This document shows positions 17,584 through 25,460 of a stretch of 64,000 nt of DNA, one piece after another. The translations under genes and the position numbers were made by a program. Source of the DNA: Desulfuromonas sp. KJ2020 (GTDB lineage Bacteria > Desulfobacterota > Desulfuromonadia > Desulfuromonadales > SZUA-540); assembly GCF_024197615.1 (NCBI RefSeq), contig NZ_JAKUKE010000001.1:707029-771028 (forward strand). The letters are read 5' to 3'. Under the pieces are notes generated by a model. The model was not told the origin of the DNA. It ran no database searches and worked only from the letters and a program-made list of their open reading frames with translations. Each line of letters opens with the position of its first letter. Position 1 is the stretch's first letter.

Positions 17584-18630
17584 ATGAAAGACCATGTGCG
17601 ACTGATCCTGCCTCTTGTTCTGCTCTTTCTCTGCCTGACCGGCACCCTGGCCGCCGCCAGTCAGCAGGAACTGCTGGACCAGTGGAAGCCGAAGTTCGAT
17701 CCCAGCGGAGCCAAATACACCTATATCCTTTCCAACGTGGACCATCCGGCCATCGAGGGCATTGCCGTCGGCTATCACATTCGGGATCGCCTCTGGGAAC
17801 GCAGCAACGGCCAGATCTATGTGGACTTTCGCCCCTTCGCCCAAATGGGCGGTGAGAAGGATGTCATCAGCAAGCTGAAAATGGGGGCCGTGCAAGGGAT
17901 GCTCTGTTCCTCGGTGGCCGCTGTCAATGTGGCGGGAACGCTCGGCATCGTGAATCTGCCCTTTGTCATCGACAGCTTCGACAAACTGGAACGCTTCCGC
18001 AACGAGCCCGAACTCTTCGGCCCCTTCAGCCAGAGCGCCGAGGCCCAGGGGGTCAAGGTGGTTGATTTCACCGGCTACGGCACCTACGGTTGGGCTACCA
18101 CCACTCCGGTCCGCACGCTGGCCGATGCCAAAAACACCAATTTTCGGGTGGCCCAGGCCCCGGTCAACGCTGACAGCTACAAGGCCTGGGGCCTCAAGTT
18201 TACCGTCATGCCCTGGCCCGATGTGCCGCAGGCTCTGCAGACGGGCGTCATTACCGGCCTTGACCACACCCCCATCGTCTGCAATATTACTCACAAGTTC
18301 GATGTGGCCAAATACTTTACGCGTCTCGACTATGCCCAGGGTCTGTACATCCACCTCATGAACAAGAAGTGGTTCGAAACCCTCCCCGTCGACCTGCAAA
18401 CGATCATGCTGGAAGTCATTGCCGAAGAGAGCGCCAAGGCCCGTGCGCTGACCATGAAACAGCAGGATGAGCAGATTGACGCCGCCAAGGAGCAGGGCGT
18501 CGAATTTATTACCCTGTCTCAAGCCGACCGCCAGCAGCTCATTGAACAGAGCGAACCCGTTTACCAGAAATGGGGCGAAAAGATCGGTGTCGATTATCTG
18601 AAAAAAGTGCGCGAGACGCTGGCTCAATAG
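17584..18630 (+). CDS. TRAP transporter substrate-binding protein (receptor 1)
   Basis: A 348-aa periplasmic DctP-type receptor. The signal peptide ends near residue 24 (TGTLAAAS). Family blocks are GGEKDVISKLKMGAVQGM, NFRVAQAPVN (substrate-binding Arg) and PDVPQALQTGVITGLDHTP. It binds an organic anion and delivers it to the DctQM membrane pair encoded downstream. I use the ATG at 17584 with AAGGGGG before it; an in-frame GTG at 17557 is weaker. A near-identical paralogue follows. The ligand cannot be read from sequence; carboxylates are usual. Confidence 0.9.
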   Translation: MKDHVRLILPLVLLFLCLTGTLAAASQQELLDQWKPKFDPSGAKYTYILSNVDHPAIEGIAVGYHIRDRLWERSNGQIYVDFRPFAQMGGEKDVISKLKMGAVQGMLCSSVAAVNVAGTLGIVNLPFVIDSFDKLERFRNEPELFGPFSQSAEAQGVKVVDFTGYGTYGWATTTPVRTLADAKNTNFRVAQAPVNADSYKAWGLKFTVMPWPDVPQALQTGVITGLDHTPIVCNITHKFDVAKYFTRLDYAQGLYIHLMNKKWFETLPVDLQTIMLEVIAEESAKARALTMKQQDEQIDAAKEQGVEFITLSQADRQQLIEQSEPVYQKWGEKIGVDYLKKVRETLAQ

Positions 18631-18652
18631 CGCACGTTCATCCCTTCTGACA

Positions 18653-18702
18653 AGCCCCCGGGTGGCAGGAAGACCCTTTTTGCCGTCCGGGGGCTCATTT
18701 TT
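18653..18702 (+). terminator. Terminator between the two TRAP receptor genes
   Basis: The stem AGCCCCCGG (18653-18661) / CCGGGGGCT (18687-18695) is followed by CATTTTT. It should end much of the transcript from receptor 1, letting the two receptors be expressed at different levels. Confidence 0.7.
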
Positions 18703-18857
18703 ACGTTTCACCTCCCCAAAAAAGTTTCCATACCTTCAAACCTACTGTTTTTACGAACTTTTCATCCAAAATTTCTTTGCTTTAAAACAGGGTTTGTAAT
18801 AGCATGATTTTTCATTTCAGGCTGATGCATGTCCCTTTTACCGCCACAGGAGTTTTT

Positions 18858-19898
18858 ATGAAAAAGTCCATTTCGATCTTATTGACCCTCGTCGTCCTGG
18901 CCTGGGGGGGAGCTGCCCTGGCCGCAGACCCCAATGATCCCCTGGCCGCCTGGAAGCCCGCCTTTGATCCGAAAGGGGCCGAGTTCACCTATATCCTCTC
19001 CAACGTGTCGCACCCCGCCATCGAAGGCGTCGGGGTTGGCTACCGCATTCGCGACAAGGTCTGGGAGCGCAGCGGCGGCCGTCTTTATGTGGACTTTCGC
19101 CCCCTCTCCCAGCTCGGCGGCGAGAAAGATGTCATCAGCAAACTGAAAATGGGCGCTATCCAGGGGATGCTCTCCTCATCCGTGGCCGCCGCCAACGTTG
19201 CCGACAAACTCGGCATCGTCAACCTGCCCTACGTCGTCGACAGCTTTGACAAGCTCGATCGGTTCCGTCAGTCCGAAGAACTCTTCGGCGAGTTCAAGCA
19301 GAGCGCCCTGAACAGCGGCATCATGGTCGTCGACATTACCGGCTACGGCACCTACGGTTGGGCCACCACCACCCCCGTGCGCAATCTGGAAGACGCCAAA
19401 AAGGTCAATTTCCGCATTGCCCAGGCGCCGGTGAATACCGATATCTATAAGAGCTGGGGGCTCAAATTTACCGTCATGCCCTGGCCTGACGTTCCCCAGG
19501 CCCTGCAGACCGGCGTCATCAATGGCCTGGACCACACGCCGATTGTGTGCAACATCACCAAAAAGTTCGACGTAGCCAAATACTTTACCCAGGTTGACTA
19601 CGCCCAGGGACTTTTCGTGCACCTGATGAACAAGCGCTGGTTTGACAAGCTGCCGAAAGACCTGCAGACCGTTCTCATCGACGTCATTGAGGAGGAGAGC
19701 GCCGCCTCGCGCGACCGCACCAGAATCCAGCATGACGAGCAGGTGGCCGACGCCAAGGCCAAGGGCGTTGAGTTTTACGCCCTATCGGCCGACGACCGGG
19801 CCCGCCTGATCGAAATGGCTGCGCCCGTCTATCAGTCCTGGGGTGCGAAAATCGGCCCTGACTACCTGCAGAAAGTGCGCTCCACCCTCGGTCCCTGA
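18858..19898 (+). CDS. TRAP transporter substrate-binding protein (receptor 2)
   Basis: A 346-aa DctP-type receptor with a Sec signal ending ALAADP. It is highly similar to receptor 1 along its whole length (for example VWERSGGRLYVDFRPLSQLG against LWERSNGQIYVDFRPFAQMG) and is a recent tandem duplicate. Differences cluster in the signal peptide, residues near the hinge, and the C-terminus. AGGAG lies before the ATG. It is separated from receptor 1 by a terminator and from dctQ by 190 nt with a strong hairpin, so each receptor may have its own expression control. Confidence 0.9.
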   Translation: MKKSISILLTLVVLAWGGAALAADPNDPLAAWKPAFDPKGAEFTYILSNVSHPAIEGVGVGYRIRDKVWERSGGRLYVDFRPLSQLGGEKDVISKLKMGAIQGMLSSSVAAANVADKLGIVNLPYVVDSFDKLDRFRQSEELFGEFKQSALNSGIMVVDITGYGTYGWATTTPVRNLEDAKKVNFRIAQAPVNTDIYKSWGLKFTVMPWPDVPQALQTGVINGLDHTPIVCNITKKFDVAKYFTQVDYAQGLFVHLMNKRWFDKLPKDLQTVLIDVIEEESAASRDRTRIQHDEQVADAKAKGVEFYALSADDRARLIEMAAPVYQSWGAKIGPDYLQKVRSTLGP

Positions 19899-19908
19899 TC
19901 GGCTCACG

Positions 19909-19938
19909 GCAGGGCCCTGACCTATGTCGGGGCCCTGC
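19909..19938 (+). terminator. GC-rich hairpin after receptor 2 (read-through or processing element)
   Basis: GCAGGGCCC (19909-19917) pairs perfectly with GGGCCCTGC (19930-19938). No T-run follows directly, so it may be an mRNA-stabilising hairpin that keeps the receptor message more abundant than the membrane genes, rather than a full terminator. Confidence 0.45.
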
Positions 19939-20088
19939 AAATTCCTTGATTTTGCCCCCTTCCTCCGCTATCCTGCCCCCATTTACTGCTTTTTACCGCC
20001 CGAAACATCGGTTCAGCCAGCATCCTGTGCCAAACGTGGCGGACGGCCGGAACCGCGAACCGGGCTCTTATCCCTTGAAATGTGAGCC

Positions 20089-20583
20089 ATGATCAAAAAA
20101 ACCTTCCGGGTCATCGATCGGACCTTCGCTTTCGTGGAAGACTGGTCCCTTTTTCTGACGGTGGCAATCGCCCTGACCGCTGCCATGGCCAACGTCATCC
20201 TGCGCAAGACCACCAGCATCAACCTCTACTGGTCCGACGAGGTGGTACGCAAGGTTATTTTCTTTTCCACCTATGTCGGCTGCAGTGCCGCCATTCGTCG
20301 ACGGTCCCTCATCCGCATCGATGCGCTGCCTCAGCTCATGCCTGTGCTGCGCAAGCCCCTGACCCTGTTCAGTCACCTGATGGTTCTGCTCTTCGGCGCC
20401 ATTATGATGTGGCTTGGCTATCAGCTCACCAGGCAGGTCTATCTGGATGAATACGCCCGCACGGCGACTCTCCAGATTCCCGAGTGGTACTTTTATGCCG
20501 TCCTGCCCGTTATCGGTTTCATGATGTTTGTGCGGACGCTTGTCGTCATGGTCGAGGACTGGCGCGGCCCCCTCAAAGACTAG
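20089..20583 (+). CDS. TRAP transporter small membrane subunit (DctQ type)
   Basis: A 164-aa protein with four predicted membrane helices. YWSDEVVRKVIFFSTYVGCS and RRRSLIRIDALPQLMP are the usual DctQ blocks. It pairs with the large permease 39 nt downstream to form the Na+-coupled membrane part of the TRAP transporter. Confidence 0.9.
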   Translation: MIKKTFRVIDRTFAFVEDWSLFLTVAIALTAAMANVILRKTTSINLYWSDEVVRKVIFFSTYVGCSAAIRRRSLIRIDALPQLMPVLRKPLTLFSHLMVLLFGAIMMWLGYQLTRQVYLDEYARTATLQIPEWYFYAVLPVIGFMMFVRTLVVMVEDWRGPLKD

Positions 20584-20622
20584 TCGATTCATTTTTTGCG
20601 GCTCTGAACCAGGATTACTCTC

Positions 20623-21918
20623 ATGGAAGCCAATCACCTGCTCATCCTCGCTATTCTCATCGGCGCTCTGGCCACGACAGTCCCCGTCTTTATGGCGCTC
20701 TTTTTCACCGGACTCGTCGGGCTGACCTTTCTGGTCGGCATTGACCCGCAGATCGTGGTCGAGGTGCTCTACCGCAGCATGGACAAGTTCGCGCTCATTG
20801 TGGTGCTCTTTTTTGTCCTGTGCGGCAATATCATGACCACCGGCAGCATCGTGCAGAAGCTCATCAAAACCGCCAACGTGGTGGTCGGCTTCCTGCCCGG
20901 CGGTCTGGCCATGGCCGGTATTCTCGCCTGCGGCTTTTTCGGCGCCATCTCCGGTTCCACCGTGGCCACGGTGGTCGCCATCGGCGGTTTCATGATTCCT
21001 GCCCTTGTCCAGAACGGCTATGACGAGAAGTTCAGTGTCGGCGTCATGACCACCGCCCCCATCCTGGGCGTCATCATCCCGCCTTCCATCGCCATGATCC
21101 TCTACGCCATGGTCACTAACGACTCGGTGGAAGCGCTCTTTCTCACCGGGTTTATTCCGGGCCTGCTCATCATGGCCGCCATGTCCCTCTACGCCTATAT
21201 TTTCTGCAAAAATAAGGGACTGGCCACTCAGCCTAAGCCGAGCTTCCGTGACCTCGTGGCGGTACTCAAAGAAAGCATCTGGGCTCTGCTGCTGCCCGTG
21301 CTGATTTTTGGCGGCATCTACTCGGGCCTGTTCACGGCCAACGAAGCGGCCGTCGTCGCCTGCTTCTACGCCTTTTTTGTGGAGATCGCTATCCACCGGG
21401 ACATGAAGATCCGCGACGTCAAGAAGGTCGTGGTCTCCTCGGCGGTCACCTCGGCAACCCTGCTCATTATTGTCGCCGGCGCTTCGGTCTTCGGCGAGTA
21501 CTTGACCTTCGAACAGATTCCCGACCGCATCGCCAACGCCGTTGTCGCCAATATCGAGTCCCCTCTGGTCTTTCTGCTGGCCGTCAACATTCTGCTGCTG
21601 GTGATCGGCATGTTCATGGACATCATCTCGGCGACCCTGATCCTGACCCCGATCTTTCTTCCCCTGCTGGCTAAATTTGGCGTCGACAGCCTCCACTTCG
21701 GTCTGCTCATGACCATCAACCTAGGTATCGGCTACTGTACTCCCCCGCTGGGAGTCAGTCTGTACATATCCGGTGCCGTGGTGGACCGGGGCCTGCTCTA
21801 CGTCAGCCGTGCCGTCATGCCTTTTCTGCTCATCCAGATCGCGCTGCTGCTCGTGTTCACCTATTGGCCCGACCTCGTCCTGCTGCTGCCGCGACTGATC
21901 TACGGTTACGGCAGCTGA
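20623..21918 (+). CDS. TRAP transporter large membrane subunit (DctM type)
   Basis: A 431-aa permease with about 12 helices, the catalytic subunit that moves the substrate with sodium. Recognisable blocks include FGAISGSTVATVVAIGGFM, ILGVIIPPSIAMILYAM and IDLHFG/GYCTPPLGVSLY-type sequences near the C-terminus (LNLGIGYCTPPLGVSLYI in this protein). Length is normal. It is followed after 28 nt by a UspA gene, as in teaABCD-type TRAP operons. Confidence 0.92.
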   Translation: MEANHLLILAILIGALATTVPVFMALFFTGLVGLTFLVGIDPQIVVEVLYRSMDKFALIVVLFFVLCGNIMTTGSIVQKLIKTANVVVGFLPGGLAMAGILACGFFGAISGSTVATVVAIGGFMIPALVQNGYDEKFSVGVMTTAPILGVIIPPSIAMILYAMVTNDSVEALFLTGFIPGLLIMAAMSLYAYIFCKNKGLATQPKPSFRDLVAVLKESIWALLLPVLIFGGIYSGLFTANEAAVVACFYAFFVEIAIHRDMKIRDVKKVVVSSAVTSATLLIIVAGASVFGEYLTFEQIPDRIANAVVANIESPLVFLLAVNILLLVIGMFMDIISATLILTPIFLPLLAKFGVDSLHFGLLMTINLGIGYCTPPLGVSLYISGAVVDRGLLYVSRAVMPFLLIQIALLLVFTYWPDLVLLLPRLIYGYGS

Positions 21919-21946
21919 CACCCCTTACCCTTTGCAAGGATTGGAT

Positions 21947-22372
21947 ATGGAGCCCAGAATTCTCGTTCCCATAGACGGTTCAGCCACCTCCGAAAAGACC
22001 ATGCAGGCGATTCTGGCCGACAGGGACCGTTTCCCGCTGCCCCTGGTGCTGCTGCATGTTCTGGATGTCGACAAGTTCGCCTATCGGATGATTCCCGACT
22101 TTCAGGTCGAAATGATCCGCGAAAACGCCCGCAGAGCCGGTGAGCAGCTCCTGCAGAAACAGCTCCCGCGCTTCCTTGAAGCCGGGTTCCAGGCCGAAAC
22201 CCGTTTGGAAATGGGTTCGCCGAGGGAAGTGGTCACGCGCCTCGCCAACGAGGAAAACATTGCCCTGGTCGTCCTGGGACGGCGGCGGCAGGGCGAAGTT
22301 CGGGACATTCTGTTCGGCTCGGTCGCCAACTACGTTCTGCACCATGTACGCTGCCCGGTGCTGCTCTTCTGA
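21947..22372 (+). CDS. Universal stress protein (UspA family), TRAP-associated
   Basis: A 141-aa single Usp domain beginning RILVPIDGSATSEKT. The C-terminal nucleotide loop reads LGRRRQGEVRDILFGSVANY. The outer glycines and GS are kept, but the second Gly of G-2x-G-9x-G(S/T) is Arg, so ATP binding may be altered. It is the last gene of the TRAP unit. In Halomonas, TeaD, a Usp encoded with TeaABC, binds ATP and down-regulates the transporter, so a similar role is a reasonable inference. AAGGA precedes the chosen ATG. Confidence 0.87.
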   Translation: MEPRILVPIDGSATSEKTMQAILADRDRFPLPLVLLHVLDVDKFAYRMIPDFQVEMIRENARRAGEQLLQKQLPRFLEAGFQAETRLEMGSPREVVTRLANEENIALVVLGRRRQGEVRDILFGSVANYVLHHVRCPVLLF

Positions 22373-22397
22373 TTCCCGCGACCAATCTCTCCCGTTC

Positions 22398-22440
22398 AAA
22401 CGACAAAAGCTCCGGCCATGACCGGAGCTTTTGTCGTTTA
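22398..22440. terminator. Bidirectional terminator between uspA and the Kef-type gene
   Basis: A perfect 18-bp stem (22398-22415 with 22422-22439, loop CCATGA) with A/T-rich outer ends sits between convergent genes. Confidence 0.85.
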
Positions 22441-22464
22441 AGGAATAGCAGGTGCCTTTTGGGC

Positions 22465-24156
22465 TCAGTGCCCCTGGCTGCTGCGCACCAGCGCGAGAAA
22501 TTCGGTGAATCCCGTGACGCCACCAGCCTTTTCCCGCACCTCCCTCGACTTGAAGGTGGTGGCAATGTCGGAAAGAATCTCGAGCTGCGCACCATTATCC
22601 ACCGTCGGGGTCAGAATGAGGAAAATGATATTGGCCGCCGTGTCGTCCGGGGCATCGAAATCGATGCCGACCGCCGGCAGCCCCACGGCCACCACCGGCA
22701 CTTTCAAATCTGGGAGCCTTGCGTGGGGCACGGCCAAGCCATTGCCGATGCCGGTCGGCATCAGGCGCTCCCGGGCCATGACCGCCTCGCAAATGGCCTC
22801 GCTGTCCAGGTCATAGGCTTCGGCGGCCGCCTGGGCCAATGACGCGATCGCCTCGGCGTGGGTATGGCAGGAAAGGGGGCAGAGAAAGGTCCGTGAGATC
22901 AGGAAATCGGTAAAGTGCCGAGGTTTTTTGAGGCGTAGAATCCCCTGCAGCATGGGCCCGCTCACTAGCGAGGTGATCAGGGCCATCACCACCAGGGAGA
23001 CGAAAACCTGCTCGCTGATCAGACCATACTGCAGAGCCAGCACGCCAAGGATTATCCCCATAGTTCCCTGCGCGCTCATGCCGAAACCCACCGCCAGTGA
23101 ATCGCGCTTGGACAGCCCTCCCAGTCGCCCGCCAAGAGCGCTGCCGATAACCTTGCCGCTCAGGGCCAGGCTGAGAACCGTCATGGTCAGTAGCAGATCA
23201 AAATTGGCGGCAAAATTCACCTTGAGGCCGATGCTGGCAAAAAAGAGGGGCGCGAAGATAAAGGAAACAAACTGGTCGATGGTGGTCCGGGTACGCTCCC
23301 GCAGGTGACTGGAGTGACCAAGGGCCACCCCGGCCAGAAAGGAGCCGAAGATGGCGTGAATGCCGATCCACTCGGTGAAGGCCGCCGCCAGCAGCCCGAA
23401 GGAGAGGGCAAAACCGAGCACGCCGCCGGGCCAGCTGGCATGAGCCTGAACCCAGGGGAGCAGACGGTGAATCACCCAGGGAACCACCGTGAGCATGGCG
23501 GCGGTGAAGACCAGAGTGAGCCAGAGGGTGTGAGCCAGGGGCATGCCGCTGCTGGCCCCCAGCATACCCAGAATCACGGCAAAAACGAGCCAGCCCAGCA
23601 GATCGTTGAAAACCGCCGCCGCCACCACCGTCACGCCCAGGTCGCTTCGGTAGATGTTGAGATCCATCAGGATCTTGGCAATGATGGGCAGGGCCGAGAT
23701 GGAAAGCGCTGTGGCCATGAAGAGGGCGAAGGCCAGGCGATGGACTCCCGGTTGGTAACCCACCAGCCCCGGCAGCCACCAGGCCACGGCAAAGCCGAGG
23801 GCAAAGGGAAGCAGCATCCCGGCCAGAGCCACCCAAAGGGCCACCTTCCCCTGACGCCATACAGTGGAAAGATTGACCTCCATGCCGGCGACCAGCAAAA
23901 AAAGGACGATGGCCAAGGTCGTCAGGGCATCGAAGGCGACGGCGCCACCACCCGTACGGGGAAAAAGAAACAGGTGCGCGGCGGGGGCGAGGACGCCGAA
24001 GATGGTCGGCCCCCACAGAATGCCGGCGAGGATCTCGCCGAGGACGGAAGGCAGATTGAAGCGGCGGGCCGTCTCCCCCAGCAGGCGGGCGGTGGCCAGC
24101 AGCAGCCCCAGGGCGAGGAACAGGGCCGTTATTTCATGGTGGCTGAGAACTTCCAT
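22465..24156 (-). CDS. Kef-type cation:proton antiporter fused to a PTS EIIA domain
   Basis: A 563-aa protein. Residues about 1-400 form a CPA2 Na+/H+ exchanger domain with 12-13 helices (LPSVLGEILAGILWGPTIFG; ALPIIAKILMDLNIYRSDLG; FLAGVALGHSSHLRER). Residues about 415-563 are a fructose-type EIIA domain; the phosphorylatable His is His478 in GLAVPHAR. No TrkA_N domain is present, so the EIIA part probably replaces it as the regulatory module. PTS phosphorylation state could gate ion exchange. No other pts gene is in the window. Confidence 0.87.
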   Translation of the reverse strand: MEVLSHHEITALFLALGLLLATARLLGETARRFNLPSVLGEILAGILWGPTIFGVLAPAAHLFLFPRTGGGAVAFDALTTLAIVLFLLVAGMEVNLSTVWRQGKVALWVALAGMLLPFALGFAVAWWLPGLVGYQPGVHRLAFALFMATALSISALPIIAKILMDLNIYRSDLGVTVVAAAVFNDLLGWLVFAVILGMLGASSGMPLAHTLWLTLVFTAAMLTVVPWVIHRLLPWVQAHASWPGGVLGFALSFGLLAAAFTEWIGIHAIFGSFLAGVALGHSSHLRERTRTTIDQFVSFIFAPLFFASIGLKVNFAANFDLLLTMTVLSLALSGKVIGSALGGRLGGLSKRDSLAVGFGMSAQGTMGIILGVLALQYGLISEQVFVSLVVMALITSLVSGPMLQGILRLKKPRHFTDFLISRTFLCPLSCHTHAEAIASLAQAAAEAYDLDSEAICEAVMARERLMPTGIGNGLAVPHARLPDLKVPVVAVGLPAVGIDFDAPDDTAANIIFLILTPTVDNGAQLEILSDIATTFKSREVREKAGGVTGFTEFLALVRSSQGH

Positions 24157-24268
24157 GGCTCCTCAAGCGGAAAAGGGCGTCTTCGTTCCGGCTTCACAAC
24201 TTCAAAACACAGTTCTGTTGTTGCCAATGAAACGTCAATTTATCCGCAGAAATGTCTTCTTGGCAAGC

Positions 24269-24302
24269 AAAAAGCCCGCGAGCATCCCTGCCGCCTACGG
24301 GC
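24269..24302 (-). terminator. Weak terminator after the TauE/SafE gene
   Basis: On the minus strand GCCCG and CGGGC form a short imperfect stem followed by TTTTTG, about 50 nt past the TauE stop. Confidence 0.35.
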
Positions 24303-24351
24303 GATGACCAAAGTTGCCTGGAAACCGGCAGGCATTGACACAGGGCGAGGG

Positions 24352-25146
24352 CTAGAAGAAACTGAACAGCAGACGGGTGCCCATAACCATCAGGAATAGG
24401 GCGAAAATCCGTTTGAGCCGCGCTACCGGCAGGCTATGAGCCAGTCGCACCCCCAAAGGGGCCGTCAGCACACTGGCCAGACAGATGCCGGCCAGGGCGG
24501 GAAGATAGACAAATCCGAGGCTGCCCGCCGGAAGCTCCGCAACGGCCAGCCCGTTGAGAACATAGCCGGCGGTGCCGGCTACGGCGATGGGAAAGCCGAT
24601 GGCGGCGGAGGTGCCAACAGCCGTGTGAACCGGCAGGTTACAGCGTACGAGAAAAGGGACGGAAAGACTGCCACCGCCGATGCCGACCAGGCTGGAAACG
24701 CCGCCGATGACATTGCCGACAGCAAACAGACCGGCGGGCTTCGGCAGGGTCATGGACGCCTTGGGACGGACATTGAAGAACATGCGCAGGGAGACAGTAT
24801 AGAGAAAGACGACGAAGAAGGCGCTGAGAAACCGCCCGCTCAGTTGGGCGGCCACCCAGGAACCGAAAAAGGTGCCGGTGAGGATGCCGAGGGAGATGCC
24901 GCGCACCACCCCCCAGTGCACCGCGCCGCGGGCGTGATGCGCACGAAAGCTGGAAATCGAGGTCAGGATGATGCTGGCCAGGGAGGTGCCGAGGGCAAGG
25001 TGAAGAATATAAGCTTCCGGCATCTGCTGGCTGGTGAAGACAAAGGTCAGCAGCGGCACGACGATCAGACCGCCGCCCACGCCCAGCAATCCGGCAAAAA
25101 CCCCCGTGAAAGCGCCAGTGGCCAGGTAAAGTAACCAGAAAGTCAA
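24352..25146 (-). CDS. TauE/SafE family sulfite or organosulfonate exporter
   Basis: A 264-aa permease with about eight helices arranged as two repeats: GLLGVGGGLIVVPLL in the first half and LVGIGGGSLSVPFLV in the second. TauE/SafE proteins move sulfite, sulfoacetate or related anions out of the cell, and some belong to persulfide-stress operons. The TTG at 25146 has GGTGGGAG just upstream and is my preferred start; a GTG at 25188 would add 14 residues. It diverges from an SLC13 permease and lies near a CstB-like gene, supporting a sulfur role. Confidence 0.85.
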   Translation of the reverse strand: MTFWLLYLATGAFTGVFAGLLGVGGGLIVVPLLTFVFTSQQMPEAYILHLALGTSLASIILTSISSFRAHHARGAVHWGVVRGISLGILTGTFFGSWVAAQLSGRFLSAFFVVFLYTVSLRMFFNVRPKASMTLPKPAGLFAVGNVIGGVSSLVGIGGGSLSVPFLVRCNLPVHTAVGTSAAIGFPIAVAGTAGYVLNGLAVAELPAGSLGFVYLPALAGICLASVLTAPLGVRLAHSLPVARLKRIFALFLMVMGTRLLFSFF

Positions 25147-25460
25147 AGGAATCTCCCACCTTTTACAGGCTTCTTGGCCGAGCGGCACGAAACATCTTAT
25201 CTTGACGAAGGGGTATATGAGAAATCGCTTGCGCGGGCAGACATAAACATATCCGGATTATTTCGGGCAAGGCAAGCTAAAACTCTCTTTTGAAGCCGGC
25301 ACAGGACACACCGACTCTCCCATAACCGCATTCCCACGATTAAGTATTTAGCCCCAAGGTGATTGTGAACCAACCGCCTTGCGGTACTATTTTTAGAATT
25401 TCCATGACTTCGAATTTTAGCGGACCCGACTTAATCGTCATTGTTCGCGGGAGTGACCGG

